The notes under the pieces: model-generated
What the model saw: only the letters and a program-made list of their open reading frames with translations
The model's database searches: none
Told to the model about the DNA's origin: nothing
Assembly: GCA_023388175.1 (NCBI GenBank)
Contig: JAEWGT010000009.1
Span: 372,001 to 436,000, forward strand
DNA length: 64,000 nucleotides
Origin: Pseudomonadota bacterium
Lineage (GTDB): Bacteria; Pseudomonadota; Alphaproteobacteria; Rhizobiales; Devosiaceae
Reading direction: 5' to 3'
Made by a program: the position numbers and the translations under genes
Shown here: piece by piece, positions 17,582 through 26,156 of the stretch
How the letters are laid out: every line of letters begins with the position of its first letter
How positions within the stretch are numbered: position 1 is the stretch's first letter

Positions 17582-17619
17582 AATAACACACTTGAGTTAA
17601 GTTAATCACTCTGCATAGT
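17582..17619 (+). promoter_or_regulatory. Promoter with ROK-type box for the exported PIG-L gene
   Basis: The 18-mer at 17582-17599 has the form AATAA-NNN-ACTTGAGTTA and recurs, inverted, at 26028-26045 in front of the ROK regulator. It covers a TTGAGT -35 hexamer (17592-17597), followed after 16 bases by CATAGT (17614-17619). The shared bases beyond the -35 suggest an operator for the ROK regulator. Some of the identity could be promoter similarity. Confidence 0.6.
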
Positions 17620-17689
17620 CTTGTCACATGACCGTCGCAAATGGCCGTGGAGGGCCAGGCTGACAGACGGTCACGGAGAGGAAAGACCC

Positions 17690-20194
17690 ATGACACGTTT
17701 GACTCGGCGAACATTTATCGCCTCCGTACCGCCCCTGCTGGCGGCGACGCAGATTCCCGCCTTGGCTGCGCCCGCGTCCAATCTGGAGCTGATTGCGGCC
17801 CAGAAGGGCGAGCCTGCAATCGTCAAGCTCTATCGCCAGCTTGAACGTCTGACATCGACCGTGACGCTGATGACCACCGGTGCTCATCCTGATGACGAGC
17901 CCAGCGGCATGCTGGCGGCCCTGCGCCATGTCTATGGCATCCATCCTGTGCTCTATTGCATCACCCGAGGCGAAGGCGGCCAGAACGCCATCGGCCCGGA
18001 ACGCGGCTCGGTTCTCGGCGTGCTGCGCACCCGCGAAATGACGGAAGCCTCGCGCGCGCTCGACGCGTCGCTCGCTTTTGGCGGCCAGGGCCATCATGAC
18101 AGTGTCCATGATTTCGGCTTCTCCAAGGACCCCAACCAGACCATCGACCGCTGGGGCCGCGACCGCGTTATCGAGCGCATGACCTGGGCGTTCCGTTACT
18201 ATCGCCCCGACGTGATCATGAACTGCTTCCTCGACGTTGGTGGTCAGCATGGTCATCACCGCGCCGCCAATGTTGCGACCTTTGTGACCGCAGAGATTTC
18301 CGGCAATGCCGAAGAATTTCCCAACCAGATCGCGGCGGGTCTCAAGCCCTGGAGCGTGCCCAAGATTTACCAGCCCGCATGGGGTGGTGGTGGTGGCGTC
18401 TATGATGACGAAACCCCACCGCCGCCGCAGACACTGGTGGTCCGTGCACCTGAGCGCGACCCGATTTCCGGAGCCACCTTCCCGCAGATGGGCGAATGGT
18501 CGCGCTCCTGCCACCTCACGCAGGGCATGGGGTCATGGCGTCCGGATCCGCAGACCGAGTGGCCGCTGAACCTGAGCTGGGCCGCCAATGGCGAGGCCGG
18601 CAAGCAGGAAACCGATATCCGCGATGGTCTCATTGCCACCGTCGGTCACATCGCCGAACTCGATGGCATGCCGGCCTCTGCTGCCGACGCCTTGCGCAAT
18701 GCCCATGGGCTGATCGACGAGGCCATTTCCGATTACGGTGATCCGGTGGCCGTGACTCGAAAGCTGGTTGAAATCGGCAAGGCCATTGCCGAGGCCCGTG
18801 CAAACCTGCCCGAAGAGCTCGAACTGCAGGCCGCCCACCGCCTCGATCGCAAGATCAAGGAAGTCGATCTGGCGCTGGCGACCTCGGCGGGCATGCACAT
18901 CCGTGCCTACACCGATGGTGGCGATTTGCGTCCAGGCCAGGACATCGTGGTCAAGGCCATTGTCGATGCTCCGGACAATGTCACGGTGGATTCGGTTGCT
19001 GTTGTCGCCCGTGACGGTATCACCAGCGAAACGAGCGATGACGGCGTCAAGGTCAGTATCGCAGCCGACGCGGCACTCACCAATCCGCTCAACGAGCAGT
19101 TCGACCCGCTCGGTGGCAATGGCGATGCCTATGTGCAGCTCATCGCCGATATTGATGGCTACAAGGCCGTGCTCGATATCGATCTCGAAGACGCCTTGCG
19201 CGTGCTGCCCGAGGCCTCGCTCGAGCTCAAGCCCGACGCGGTTGTGTTCAACACCGAAAAGGAAATCGTGCCGGTTGAAATGACCGCCGTGGTTTCCGGC
19301 GCGACCACTGCCGATCTCGACTTCAACCTGCCCGAAGGCTGGTCGATGACGCCAACTGGCGAGACCGGCATGGAGGCTGGAACGTTCGAACTGGCTCCGC
19401 CGACGGAACTGGGTACAGAGCGCATAACCATGGCCCCCAAGCTGCTCGACAAGCAGGCTTATGCCATCAATGTCTTTTCCTATCCGCATATCGGCCGTTC
19501 TGTCGTGCCTACCGAAGTCGCCGTTCCGGTGCAGTCGGTCGGGGCGGTCATTCCGGAAGGCCGGATCGGCTATATCGGTGGCGGCAATGATAACGTGGCC
19601 ATCTGGCTCAGGCGTCTCGGCGTGGATCTCAAGGAACTGACACCAAGCGACATGGAAGCCGGTGCCTATCGCGACCTCGATACGCTGGTCGTGGGCATCT
19701 TTTCCTTCGGCCGCCGCAAGGATCTGGTGGCGGCCCTGCCGGGTGTGCATGAGTGGGTGAAGAATGGCGGCCATCTGGTCACGCTCTATCACCGCCCGTC
19801 CGATGGCTGGAACACCGACACGGTGCCGCTGGCCTATCTCAAGATCGGCACCCCCTCCATCCGCTACCGCGTGACGGATGCCGATGCGGCGGTGACCGTG
19901 CTGGAGCCCGATCACCCATTGCTCAACTACCCCAATATCCTCACCGAGGACGATTGGGCCAACTGGGACAAGGAGCGCGGGCTCTATTTCGCTTCGGAAT
20001 GGGACGAGGTCTATAAGCCTCTGCTCGCCATGAATGATGCCGGGGAAGAGCCGCTGACCGGTTCGCTGCTGTCAGCGGAGATCGGCGAGGGCCGTCACAC
20101 CCACACCAGCCTCGTGCTGCATCACCAGCTCGACAAGCTGACCCCAGGCGCCTTCCGCATCATGGCGAACCTGATCCAGCCGGCAAAGCGCTGA
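17690..20194 (+). CDS. Tat-exported PIG-L (LmbE) family deacetylase, large form
   Basis: 834 residues from ATG 17690 (GGAGAGGAAAGA upstream). The N-terminus TRLTRRTFIASVPPLLAATQIPALAAP looks like a twin-arginine signal, so the enzyme should fold before export to the periplasm. The PIG-L zinc motif AHPDDE is at residues 65-70, with the second ligand region GQHGHH at 185-190. The family removes acetyl groups from N-acetylglucosamine conjugates (MshB, BshB, PIG-L) or cleaves related amides (Mca). About 500 further residues form beta-sandwich-like segments and a C-terminal GATase1-like part (IGYIGGGNDN; NGGHLVTLYHRPSDGWN). It is paralogous along its length to the protein at 22342-24705. The substrate is unknown. 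Confidence 0.85.
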   Translation: MTRLTRRTFIASVPPLLAATQIPALAAPASNLELIAAQKGEPAIVKLYRQLERLTSTVTLMTTGAHPDDEPSGMLAALRHVYGIHPVLYCITRGEGGQNAIGPERGSVLGVLRTREMTEASRALDASLAFGGQGHHDSVHDFGFSKDPNQTIDRWGRDRVIERMTWAFRYYRPDVIMNCFLDVGGQHGHHRAANVATFVTAEISGNAEEFPNQIAAGLKPWSVPKIYQPAWGGGGGVYDDETPPPPQTLVVRAPERDPISGATFPQMGEWSRSCHLTQGMGSWRPDPQTEWPLNLSWAANGEAGKQETDIRDGLIATVGHIAELDGMPASAADALRNAHGLIDEAISDYGDPVAVTRKLVEIGKAIAEARANLPEELELQAAHRLDRKIKEVDLALATSAGMHIRAYTDGGDLRPGQDIVVKAIVDAPDNVTVDSVAVVARDGITSETSDDGVKVSIAADAALTNPLNEQFDPLGGNGDAYVQLIADIDGYKAVLDIDLEDALRVLPEASLELKPDAVVFNTEKEIVPVEMTAVVSGATTADLDFNLPEGWSMTPTGETGMEAGTFELAPPTELGTERITMAPKLLDKQAYAINVFSYPHIGRSVVPTEVAVPVQSVGAVIPEGRIGYIGGGNDNVAIWLRRLGVDLKELTPSDMEAGAYRDLDTLVVGIFSFGRRKDLVAALPGVHEWVKNGGHLVTLYHRPSDGWNTDTVPLAYLKIGTPSIRYRVTDADAAVTVLEPDHPLLNYPNILTEDDWANWDKERGLYFASEWDEVYKPLLAMNDAGEEPLTGSLLSAEIGEGRHTHTSLVLHHQLDKLTPGAFRIMANLIQPAKR

Positions 20195-20204
20195 TCACTC
20201 ATCC

Positions 20205-20293
20205 GGCTCGCGGGGACCTCCCTGCCGCGAGCCGCCTCCCGCCGCTTCGGCGGCAAGACAGCCTTCGGCCCTGCACTGGGCCGGAGGCTGTCT
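20205..20293. terminator. Three tandem hairpins between convergent genes
   Basis: The 102-bp space between the convergent PIG-L and oxidase genes holds three stems: GGCTCGCGG/CCGCGAGCC (20205-20213 with 20225-20233), GCCGC-TTCG-GCGGC (20241-20254, a stable UUCG loop) and a 16-base stem 20256-20271 with 20278-20293 containing one G-T pair. No long T-tract is present. Together they probably act as a bidirectional transcription block. Confidence 0.6.
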
Positions 20294-20296
20294 CGT

Positions 20297-21466
20297 TCAG
20301 AGCAGCCGGGCCAGATTGAAGCTGGAAAGATCGATGGCAGATTTGCCGTCCAGAACCCATTGGGCAAGGCTTTCGCCAATGGCGGCGGAATGCTTGAAGC
20401 CATGTCCGGAGCACGGCGATACGACGAGAATATTCTCATGCGCCGGGTGGCGGTCGATGAGAAACATGCTGTCCGCTGTGGCCGTGTAGATGCAGGTCGC
20501 CGTTTTGAGCGCATGGGATGATGCCCCTGCAAAGCGTCCATGAATATGGGTGTCGAACATGCGCCGGCTGTCGGTGGCGGGGACGCCGCGTTCGATCCGG
20601 TCCGGGTCGCTGCCGGCGCCGTAGAACTCGTCGGCGGTTTTGAAGCTCTGTCCATCCAGCGCCGGAAAACCGTAGAAGAAGCCGTCCTCGCGCTCGCCAT
20701 GTGGCCACATGAACACGGGCGAACTGCGCCATGAGGCCGGTGCATCAGGCGTTAGCGCAAACCAGTGCATCACCTGTCGCGTGGGTTTGAGAACGCGATC
20801 ATAGGGCGCGCCGAGCAGGCCGGGCGCCCATGGTCCTGCCGAAACCAGGGCCTGGCCTGCCTTGATGAACGAGCCGTCATCGAAATGGATATCCGCCGCG
20901 CCCGGCTTTGGATCGAGGCGGACGACCTTGCGGCCGAGACAGATTGTGGCGCCGAGACGCTCCGCCCGTTCCAGTTGCGCGGCGACGCAATTTTCGGGAA
21001 TGACATAGCCGCCGCCTGGCTCGTAATAGCCGATCTCGGCATCGTCGGGCTTCATATGCGGGAAACGATGACGGATTTCCGCGGCGTCGAGAATCTCGTG
21101 ATCGATGCCGAAGCGTTCGGCGGCGGCAATGGTGCGGCGGATGAAGCCGGTCCGCCCGGGCCGTTCGACATCATCGTCGCGCACCGAAATGACGATGCTG
21201 CCCACCTCGTGCAGCAGGCTTTTGCCGGTTTCTGCTTCGAGCTCCCGCCAGATTTCGTGCGACCGCCTGGCCAGCGGGACATAGACTTCGCCCTCGCCGA
21301 TGGCGCGACGGGTAATGCGGGTCTCGCCATGGGTCGAGCCGTGAATGTGAGGCGGGTGATAACGGTCTATGCCCAACACGTTCGCGCCGCGCAATGCCAG
21401 TTGATACAGCGCCGCGCTCCCCATGGCGCCGAGGCCGATGACGGCGATGTCAAATGTCTGAGCCAT
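20297..21466 (-). CDS. FAD-dependent amine oxidase, sarcosine/N-methyltryptophan oxidase family
   Basis: 389 residues. It has the dinucleotide-binding motif GLGAMGS at residues 11-17 and the family C-terminal motif CSGHGFKHS. C325 in TCIYTAT aligns by context with the cysteine that carries covalent FAD in monomeric sarcosine oxidase (CMYT). Family members oxidise secondary amines such as sarcosine and N-methyltryptophan; fructosyl-amino acid oxidases belong here too. The first 17 bases overlap the end of the DMT permease gene, so the two are coupled. In this island a role in oxidising an amine-linked part of the substrate is possible, but specificity cannot be read. Confidence 0.82.
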   Translation of the reverse strand: MAQTFDIAVIGLGAMGSAALYQLALRGANVLGIDRYHPPHIHGSTHGETRITRRAIGEGEVYVPLARRSHEIWRELEAETGKSLLHEVGSIVISVRDDDVERPGRTGFIRRTIAAAERFGIDHEILDAAEIRHRFPHMKPDDAEIGYYEPGGGYVIPENCVAAQLERAERLGATICLGRKVVRLDPKPGAADIHFDDGSFIKAGQALVSAGPWAPGLLGAPYDRVLKPTRQVMHWFALTPDAPASWRSSPVFMWPHGEREDGFFYGFPALDGQSFKTADEFYGAGSDPDRIERGVPATDSRRMFDTHIHGRFAGASSHALKTATCIYTATADSMFLIDRHPAHENILVVSPCSGHGFKHSAAIGESLAQWVLDGKSAIDLSSFNLARLL

Positions 21467-22340
21467 TGCGTTGCAGCTCCTTCGGATTTTGGCGACGGTC
21501 GAGGCGCGCCGTCAGCGCCAGCGCGCCAAGGATGATGATGATGCCGGCGACCGTGGTCCAGGCAGGTACTTCGCCAAAGGCGAAATAGCCGGCCAGACTG
21601 GCCAGCACGACGGACAGATAGCCCAGCGGCGCCAGTACATTTGCAGGCGTCGATTGATAGGCGCGCAGATAGCAATATTGCCCAACCTGGGCGATCACTC
21701 CAATGCCGAGCAAAATTGGCCAGTCGGCCGCTGCGACGGTCTGCCATGCCATGGCCGCCGGTATGGCCGAGAAGACCGTGAGGCCGACCGTATAGAACAC
21801 CATCAGCACCGTTGTGTTCTCGCCCTTGAGCGCGCGGGTCTGCACTGTGGCCAGCGAACCGAACAGCACAGCGGCGAGCGCGGCAAGAATGCCGGCATTC
21901 CAGGCGACCTCGCCGGGCGCGACCATGACCAGAACGCCGGCGAAACCGATAGCCGCGCCGATCCAGCGCCAGGGCCCCGACCGCTCGCCCAGCATGAGGC
22001 CTGCCAGCGCCAGCACCACGAGCGGGCGCATGAAGCCGATGGCATTGGCAAGGGCCAGGGGCAGGGCCGTGAGCGCCGCGAAATTGGCATTGAGCGCTGC
22101 CGTGTTGCAGAAGACACGAAAGGCGTGTCGACCCCATTGGCGCGTCTGGCGCAAGGCTTGCCGGTGCCGCCAGGCCAGCGGAAGCACGCTGACAAGTCCC
22201 ACCAGCGAGCGGATGAATACCATCTGCACGGCGGGATAATCGGCCCCGGCCAGCTTGACCAGAACGGTCATGAGGGTGACCAGGCTCATGTCGCAGAGCA
22301 GCCAGATCATGCCGGTATTGGGCGCCGTGCCCTTGGACAT
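21450..22340 (-). CDS. EamA/DMT-superfamily permease
   Basis: 296 residues from ATG 22340, one base after the stop of the PIG-L gene; the frame stays open upstream inside that gene but is not membrane-like there. About ten hydrophobic segments in two EamA repeats (for example LALANAIGFMRPLVVLALAG and LAPLGYLSVVLASLAGYFAFGE). Such carriers export or import amino acids, sugars or metabolites. It sits in the minus-strand unit ROK, PIG-L, DMT, oxidase, and may move an amino-acid-like product. Substrate unknown. Confidence 0.82.
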   Translation of the reverse strand: MSKGTAPNTGMIWLLCDMSLVTLMTVLVKLAGADYPAVQMVFIRSLVGLVSVLPLAWRHRQALRQTRQWGRHAFRVFCNTAALNANFAALTALPLALANAIGFMRPLVVLALAGLMLGERSGPWRWIGAAIGFAGVLVMVAPGEVAWNAGILAALAAVLFGSLATVQTRALKGENTTVLMVFYTVGLTVFSAIPAAMAWQTVAAADWPILLGIGVIAQVGQYCYLRAYQSTPANVLAPLGYLSVVLASLAGYFAFGEVPAWTTVAGIIIILGALALTARLDRRQNPKELQRNGSDI

Positions 22341-22341
22341 T

Positions 22342-24705
22342 TCAGGCCTTTTGCAACAGGTTGGCCACGATGCGGAACGCCCCCGGAACCAGCCTGTCGA
22401 GCTGGTGATGCAGCACAAGGCTGGTATGGGTATGGCGGCCCCTGCCGATTTCGGACGAGACCAGGGAGCCGACAAGAGGATTTTCGCCCTCATCGCTCAT
22501 CGAAAGGAGCGGTCTGTAGGCCGGGTCCCATTCAGAAGCGAAATAAAGGCCGCGCTCCTTGTCCCAGCCCGAAAAATCATCCGCTGTAATACGGTTCGGG
22601 CCGGTCATGAGCGCGTGATCCGGTTCCAGTATTGTGACCGACGCACCCGGATTGGTGACCCGCCAGCGTAGCGATGGCGAGCCGACGACAAGACGGCGAG
22701 GAGGCGTCTGCTCTGGCGACCAGTTATCGCTGGGGCGATGATAGAGCGTCACCAGATGCCCGCCTTTTTCGACCCAGTCGTGCAGGCGCGCGGTGGCCGC
22801 AGCCAGATCGGGCCGCGTGCCGAAGGCAAAGATGCCGACGACGATGGTATCAAGACGGTCTAGATTTTCGGCCAGCGCCGCGGCGTCGAGCAGGACAGGA
22901 TCGGCCCCCATGCGCTCAAGCCAGTAGCCGACCCGGTCGCTGCCACCCGAAATATAGCCGACACGCGTGCCGGGCAGGACCAGGTCGAGAGCCAGAACGT
23001 CAAGGGTGAGCGGACGCACGTAGCGGGAGCGGCCGATGTGAGGATAGTTGATCGGCGCTACCGCATGGGCAGGCGCGCCATCAATCAGAACAGGGATATT
23101 GTAGCGCCCGGCCTTGAGATCGGCGGAGGCTGCAAGACTGAGGCCATCCTGATTGCGGGCAAGACCAAGCCCTGTCGGCAGGTCCATGTCCAGACGCGCG
23201 GGGTCGGTTTGCGGACGGACCTTGATCGCGCTTCTCCCACGGGCTGGCAGGGGCAGGATGATGGCCTCTGGGGTGAGGCTGAGCGCATGTGGCGGCGCCA
23301 CCTGCAGACTTTCCTCGGTATCGACGCGCAGTTTGATCTGCGCCCCGGAGACCTTGCAGGTGGCCTCAACGAACAGCATTCCATTGCCGCCAAGGCTCTG
23401 CCAATCGGGGGCAAAGGCGTTTTCGATCGGCGCATCACGACGGACAGTGAGCGGGATTGCGGCTTGGCTGCTGACGGAGAATGCGCCGACTGGTTGCAGC
23501 GCAGCGCCGGTGATGGGCGCAATCTCGACACTGTCGGCCAGTCCGGGCTCAACGTCGACCACCAGATCAAAAGTGCCGCCCGGCACCACATCGGCAGAGG
23601 AAAGACTGGCGAAGACCCTGATATTGGCGGCGGCGGCAATGGCCGCGTCGATCTCGGCCTGCTTCCGCTCAAGCCGATGACCATGCAGCGCGAGGATATC
23701 GGCACCAAGCTCGGTCCGCGCCACGCCGATGGCATCGCGTGCCCGCAGAAGCGCGGCGATGGATGAGGGTGCATCGGGAAAGGCCGACATGGCTTGCTGT
23801 ATCGCCGCGTCGGCTTTGACCAGTCCAGCATGATTGCCAAGGTCGGCAAGGCGCTGGGGCAGGCCGGCAGTAATGTCGGCTTCTTCGCTCCCATTCGCCA
23901 GATGCAGATCCCATTCTGTCAGTCCGGGGTGGCGCCAATGGCCCATATTCTGGCTGGCATGAAAGGCACGGGAAATTTCGCCCAGGCGGTCATAGGACAG
24001 CCCCGTCGCCGTGTCGGACCCAAGGGCCCTGATAGTGGTGGTCGTCTTGGGTGGCGGGACTTCGTCATCATAGTAGCCGTTATTGCCGCCGCTCCAGGCA
24101 GGCAGGTAATATTTGGCGACGCGCCAGGGTGTGAGCCCCTCTTCTGCATGTTCGGGAAAGGCCGCAGCATCGGCGGCCAGTTCCATCGCAATCTCGGCAG
24201 CCTGCGTCATGGCGCGGTGGTGTCCATGCTGGCCGGGGACATCGAGAAAGGTGGGGATGACGATATCGGGCCGGAACTGACGATAGGCGCGAACCAGCCG
24301 CTCGATGGTGCGCTCGCGCCCCCAGCGGGCCAGCGTATCGGGGCCGGATTTGGAAAAACCGAAATCATGCACCGGATCGTCCGGCCCATGGCCCAGCCAG
24401 GCCACATCCGCGTCTATGGCGCGAGCAGCCTCTTCCATCTCGCGGCTGCGCATCACGCCCAGGGCGCCGCCGCGTTCAGGCCCCAGTATATTCTGCCCGC
24501 CCTCGCCGCGTGTCGAGCAGGCAATGACGATCCGCATGCCATATTGATGGCGCAGCATGGCCAGCATGCCATTCTGCTCGTCGTCGGGATGCGCGCCCGT
24601 ATTCATCACGGTCAACGGTGATTGCAAGCGGCCAAGCGCGTGGCGAAACAGGGTGAGATGGTGCGGGGTGGCCGCGCGGGCAAGCCGTTGGCGATCGGTC
24701 AGCAT
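22342..24705 (-). CDS. Cytoplasmic PIG-L (LmbE) family deacetylase, large form
   Basis: 787 residues, paralogue of the Tat-exported protein at 17690-20194 but without a signal peptide. AHPDDE is at residues 38-43, and the second motif GQHGHH follows about 120 residues later. Conserved shared stretches include TRGEGGQN, GPERG, VHDFGFSK, LVTLYHRPSDNW and GRGRHTHTSLVLHHQLD. The last third again has a GATase1-like fold signature (VGYISGGSDRVGYWLERMG). It starts 26 bases after the ROK stop and ends 1 base before the DMT start, so it is in the middle of that operon. It would deacylate an imported substrate in the cytoplasm (inference). Confidence 0.85.
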   Translation of the reverse strand: MLTDRQRLARAATPHHLTLFRHALGRLQSPLTVMNTGAHPDDEQNGMLAMLRHQYGMRIVIACSTRGEGGQNILGPERGGALGVMRSREMEEAARAIDADVAWLGHGPDDPVHDFGFSKSGPDTLARWGRERTIERLVRAYRQFRPDIVIPTFLDVPGQHGHHRAMTQAAEIAMELAADAAAFPEHAEEGLTPWRVAKYYLPAWSGGNNGYYDDEVPPPKTTTTIRALGSDTATGLSYDRLGEISRAFHASQNMGHWRHPGLTEWDLHLANGSEEADITAGLPQRLADLGNHAGLVKADAAIQQAMSAFPDAPSSIAALLRARDAIGVARTELGADILALHGHRLERKQAEIDAAIAAAANIRVFASLSSADVVPGGTFDLVVDVEPGLADSVEIAPITGAALQPVGAFSVSSQAAIPLTVRRDAPIENAFAPDWQSLGGNGMLFVEATCKVSGAQIKLRVDTEESLQVAPPHALSLTPEAIILPLPARGRSAIKVRPQTDPARLDMDLPTGLGLARNQDGLSLAASADLKAGRYNIPVLIDGAPAHAVAPINYPHIGRSRYVRPLTLDVLALDLVLPGTRVGYISGGSDRVGYWLERMGADPVLLDAAALAENLDRLDTIVVGIFAFGTRPDLAAATARLHDWVEKGGHLVTLYHRPSDNWSPEQTPPRRLVVGSPSLRWRVTNPGASVTILEPDHALMTGPNRITADDFSGWDKERGLYFASEWDPAYRPLLSMSDEGENPLVGSLVSSEIGRGRHTHTSLVLHHQLDRLVPGAFRIVANLLQKA

Positions 24706-24731
24706 CAGGAATTTCCGAAAACAAGAAAGGG

Positions 24732-25961
24732 TCAGTTCGCCGGGTCGGCGACACTGAGATGAGGCGATACGGTGTCGAGCAGCGGCAACGCCGCCGCACC
24801 CAGGGCGGCCGTCAACTGGCCGGTCTGGCCCCGCGACACCCGCGGCAGCGAGCGCTGGCGCCGTGTGGCGACCGAAACCGGCAGAGGATCAAGCGCAACG
24901 ATCACTGCATCGAGCACGGAATCCGGTAGGCCGCCGCCAAAGATGACCGTTTCGGGGTCAAAGATATTTTCCAGCATGGCAACGGTCGGCGCCAGATAAT
25001 CGGCCGCCATGGCGATCCAGTCACTGAGGGCCGGATTATTCTCGTCATGCAGGCGTTGAATGTCCTCGACAGTGGCCGTGTAGGTGCCCGCCATGGCCAG
25101 GCGTTCACGCAGCGCGAACACCGAAACGAAGCGCTCCAGGGCCCCCGCGGGGCCATAAATTGCCTTGCCCTTGCGGGGCGTCAGGCCGATATGCCCGATT
25201 TCGCCGGCATTGCCAAAGGCACCGCGCACCGGGCGGCCATCGAGAATGACGCCCAGCCCCAGCCCGACGCCGAAATAGAGATAGCAGAAATTTCCGACAT
25301 GCCGGCCCGCGCCATAAAGCCGTTCGCCGACCACTGCAGCCGTGGCGTCATTCTCCACCACAACATGCTGGCCGGTGGCCCTGGCAAAAAGCTGGACCGG
25401 GTCGACATCCGCCCAGCCAGGCAGCGTGGCCGGCCCGACCGAACTCATGCCCTCGATCTCGAACGGGCCAGGCATGACCACGCCGATGCCCAGAAGCGGG
25501 CTTTTGGCAGCGCCCATCGACGCCTGCAGTTTCTGCACCTCGCCGGCCGCCAGAGCCGGCACGATATCCGGTCCCTGTCCGTCGGGTTCCAGCGCGATGA
25601 TCGATTGCCCGCGCACCCCGCCGGACAGGTCGAGCAGCACCGTGACCATGTGGTCGGCGGCGACTTCGATGCCGGCGGTGAGCGGGCCATTGGGGTTGAC
25701 CGCAAACTGGATCGGCGGCTGGCCGCGCCCTGAACGCAGGCGTCCCAACTCGATCAGCAGTCCTTCTTCGAGCAATTCCTCGACGATATTGGCGACGGCC
25801 TGTGGAGTGAGCTGCGCCCGCCGGGCAATTTCGGTGCGTCCCAGATGCTCGTGCATGCGGATCACTTCGAGCACGACGCGCCGGTTATGGGCTCTGTTGC
25901 GCTCCGGATTTGAGCCGATGGCGACGCGCTGGCGCAGTATTTTCTTGCTGCGGCTGTTCAC
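24732..25961 (-). CDS. ROK-family (NagC-type) transcriptional regulator
   Basis: About 409 residues. An N-terminal winged helix (HEHLGRTEIARRAQLTPQAVANIVEELLEEGLL) is followed by a sugar-kinase-like ROK domain (GIGVVMPGPFEIEG; ENDATAAVVGERLYG; GNAGEIGHIG). GTG 25961 is preferred because GGAGACA precedes it; an ATG at 26000 would begin only 7 bases after the likely -10. The classical ROK zinc-binding cysteine cluster is not evident. NagC, the model member, responds to GlcNAc-6-phosphate, in keeping with the amino-sugar genes around it. It probably controls its own operon, the divergent importer and the gene at 17690. Confidence 0.88.
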   Translation of the reverse strand: MNSRSKKILRQRVAIGSNPERNRAHNRRVVLEVIRMHEHLGRTEIARRAQLTPQAVANIVEELLEEGLLIELGRLRSGRGQPPIQFAVNPNGPLTAGIEVAADHMVTVLLDLSGGVRGQSIIALEPDGQGPDIVPALAAGEVQKLQASMGAAKSPLLGIGVVMPGPFEIEGMSSVGPATLPGWADVDPVQLFARATGQHVVVENDATAAVVGERLYGAGRHVGNFCYLYFGVGLGLGVILDGRPVRGAFGNAGEIGHIGLTPRKGKAIYGPAGALERFVSVFALRERLAMAGTYTATVEDIQRLHDENNPALSDWIAMAADYLAPTVAMLENIFDPETVIFGGGLPDSVLDAVIVALDPLPVSVATRRQRSLPRVSRGQTGQLTAALGAAALPLLDTVSPHLSVADPAN

Positions 25962-26007
25962 TGTCTCCGGGCCCTCCACGTTCACGCATACACCACGCAT
26001 TGAGGGC

Positions 26008-26045
26008 AGACTAGCTGTGAAACAGAATAACTCAAGTAGATTATT
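26008..26045. promoter_or_regulatory. ROK regulator promoter with shared 18-bp box
   Basis: On the minus strand a TTGAGT -35 (26030-26035) and TAGTCT -10 (26008-26013) are 16 bases apart, the same layout as at 17592-17619. The 18-mer at 26028-26045 is the inverted copy of the one at 17582-17599, differing only in three central bases. On the plus strand TTGACA at 26049-26054 could be the -35 for the importer, but its -10 is poor. The site lies between divergent operons, ideal for joint control. Confidence 0.6.
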
Positions 26046-26156
26046 TTATTGACAAGGCCACGTCACATATCTCACGCTAAAGGTGGATTGGCGGTCGTGC
26101 GCCTGTCTCGCACCAGATGCGCCGCCGCAGGATCGGCGGCTTTACGGAGGGATTTT

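Noticed and set aside
26049..26054. TTGACA as a complete promoter for the importer operon
   Set aside because: The hexamer is perfect but no acceptable -10 lies 16-18 bases downstream, so I list it only as a possible -35.
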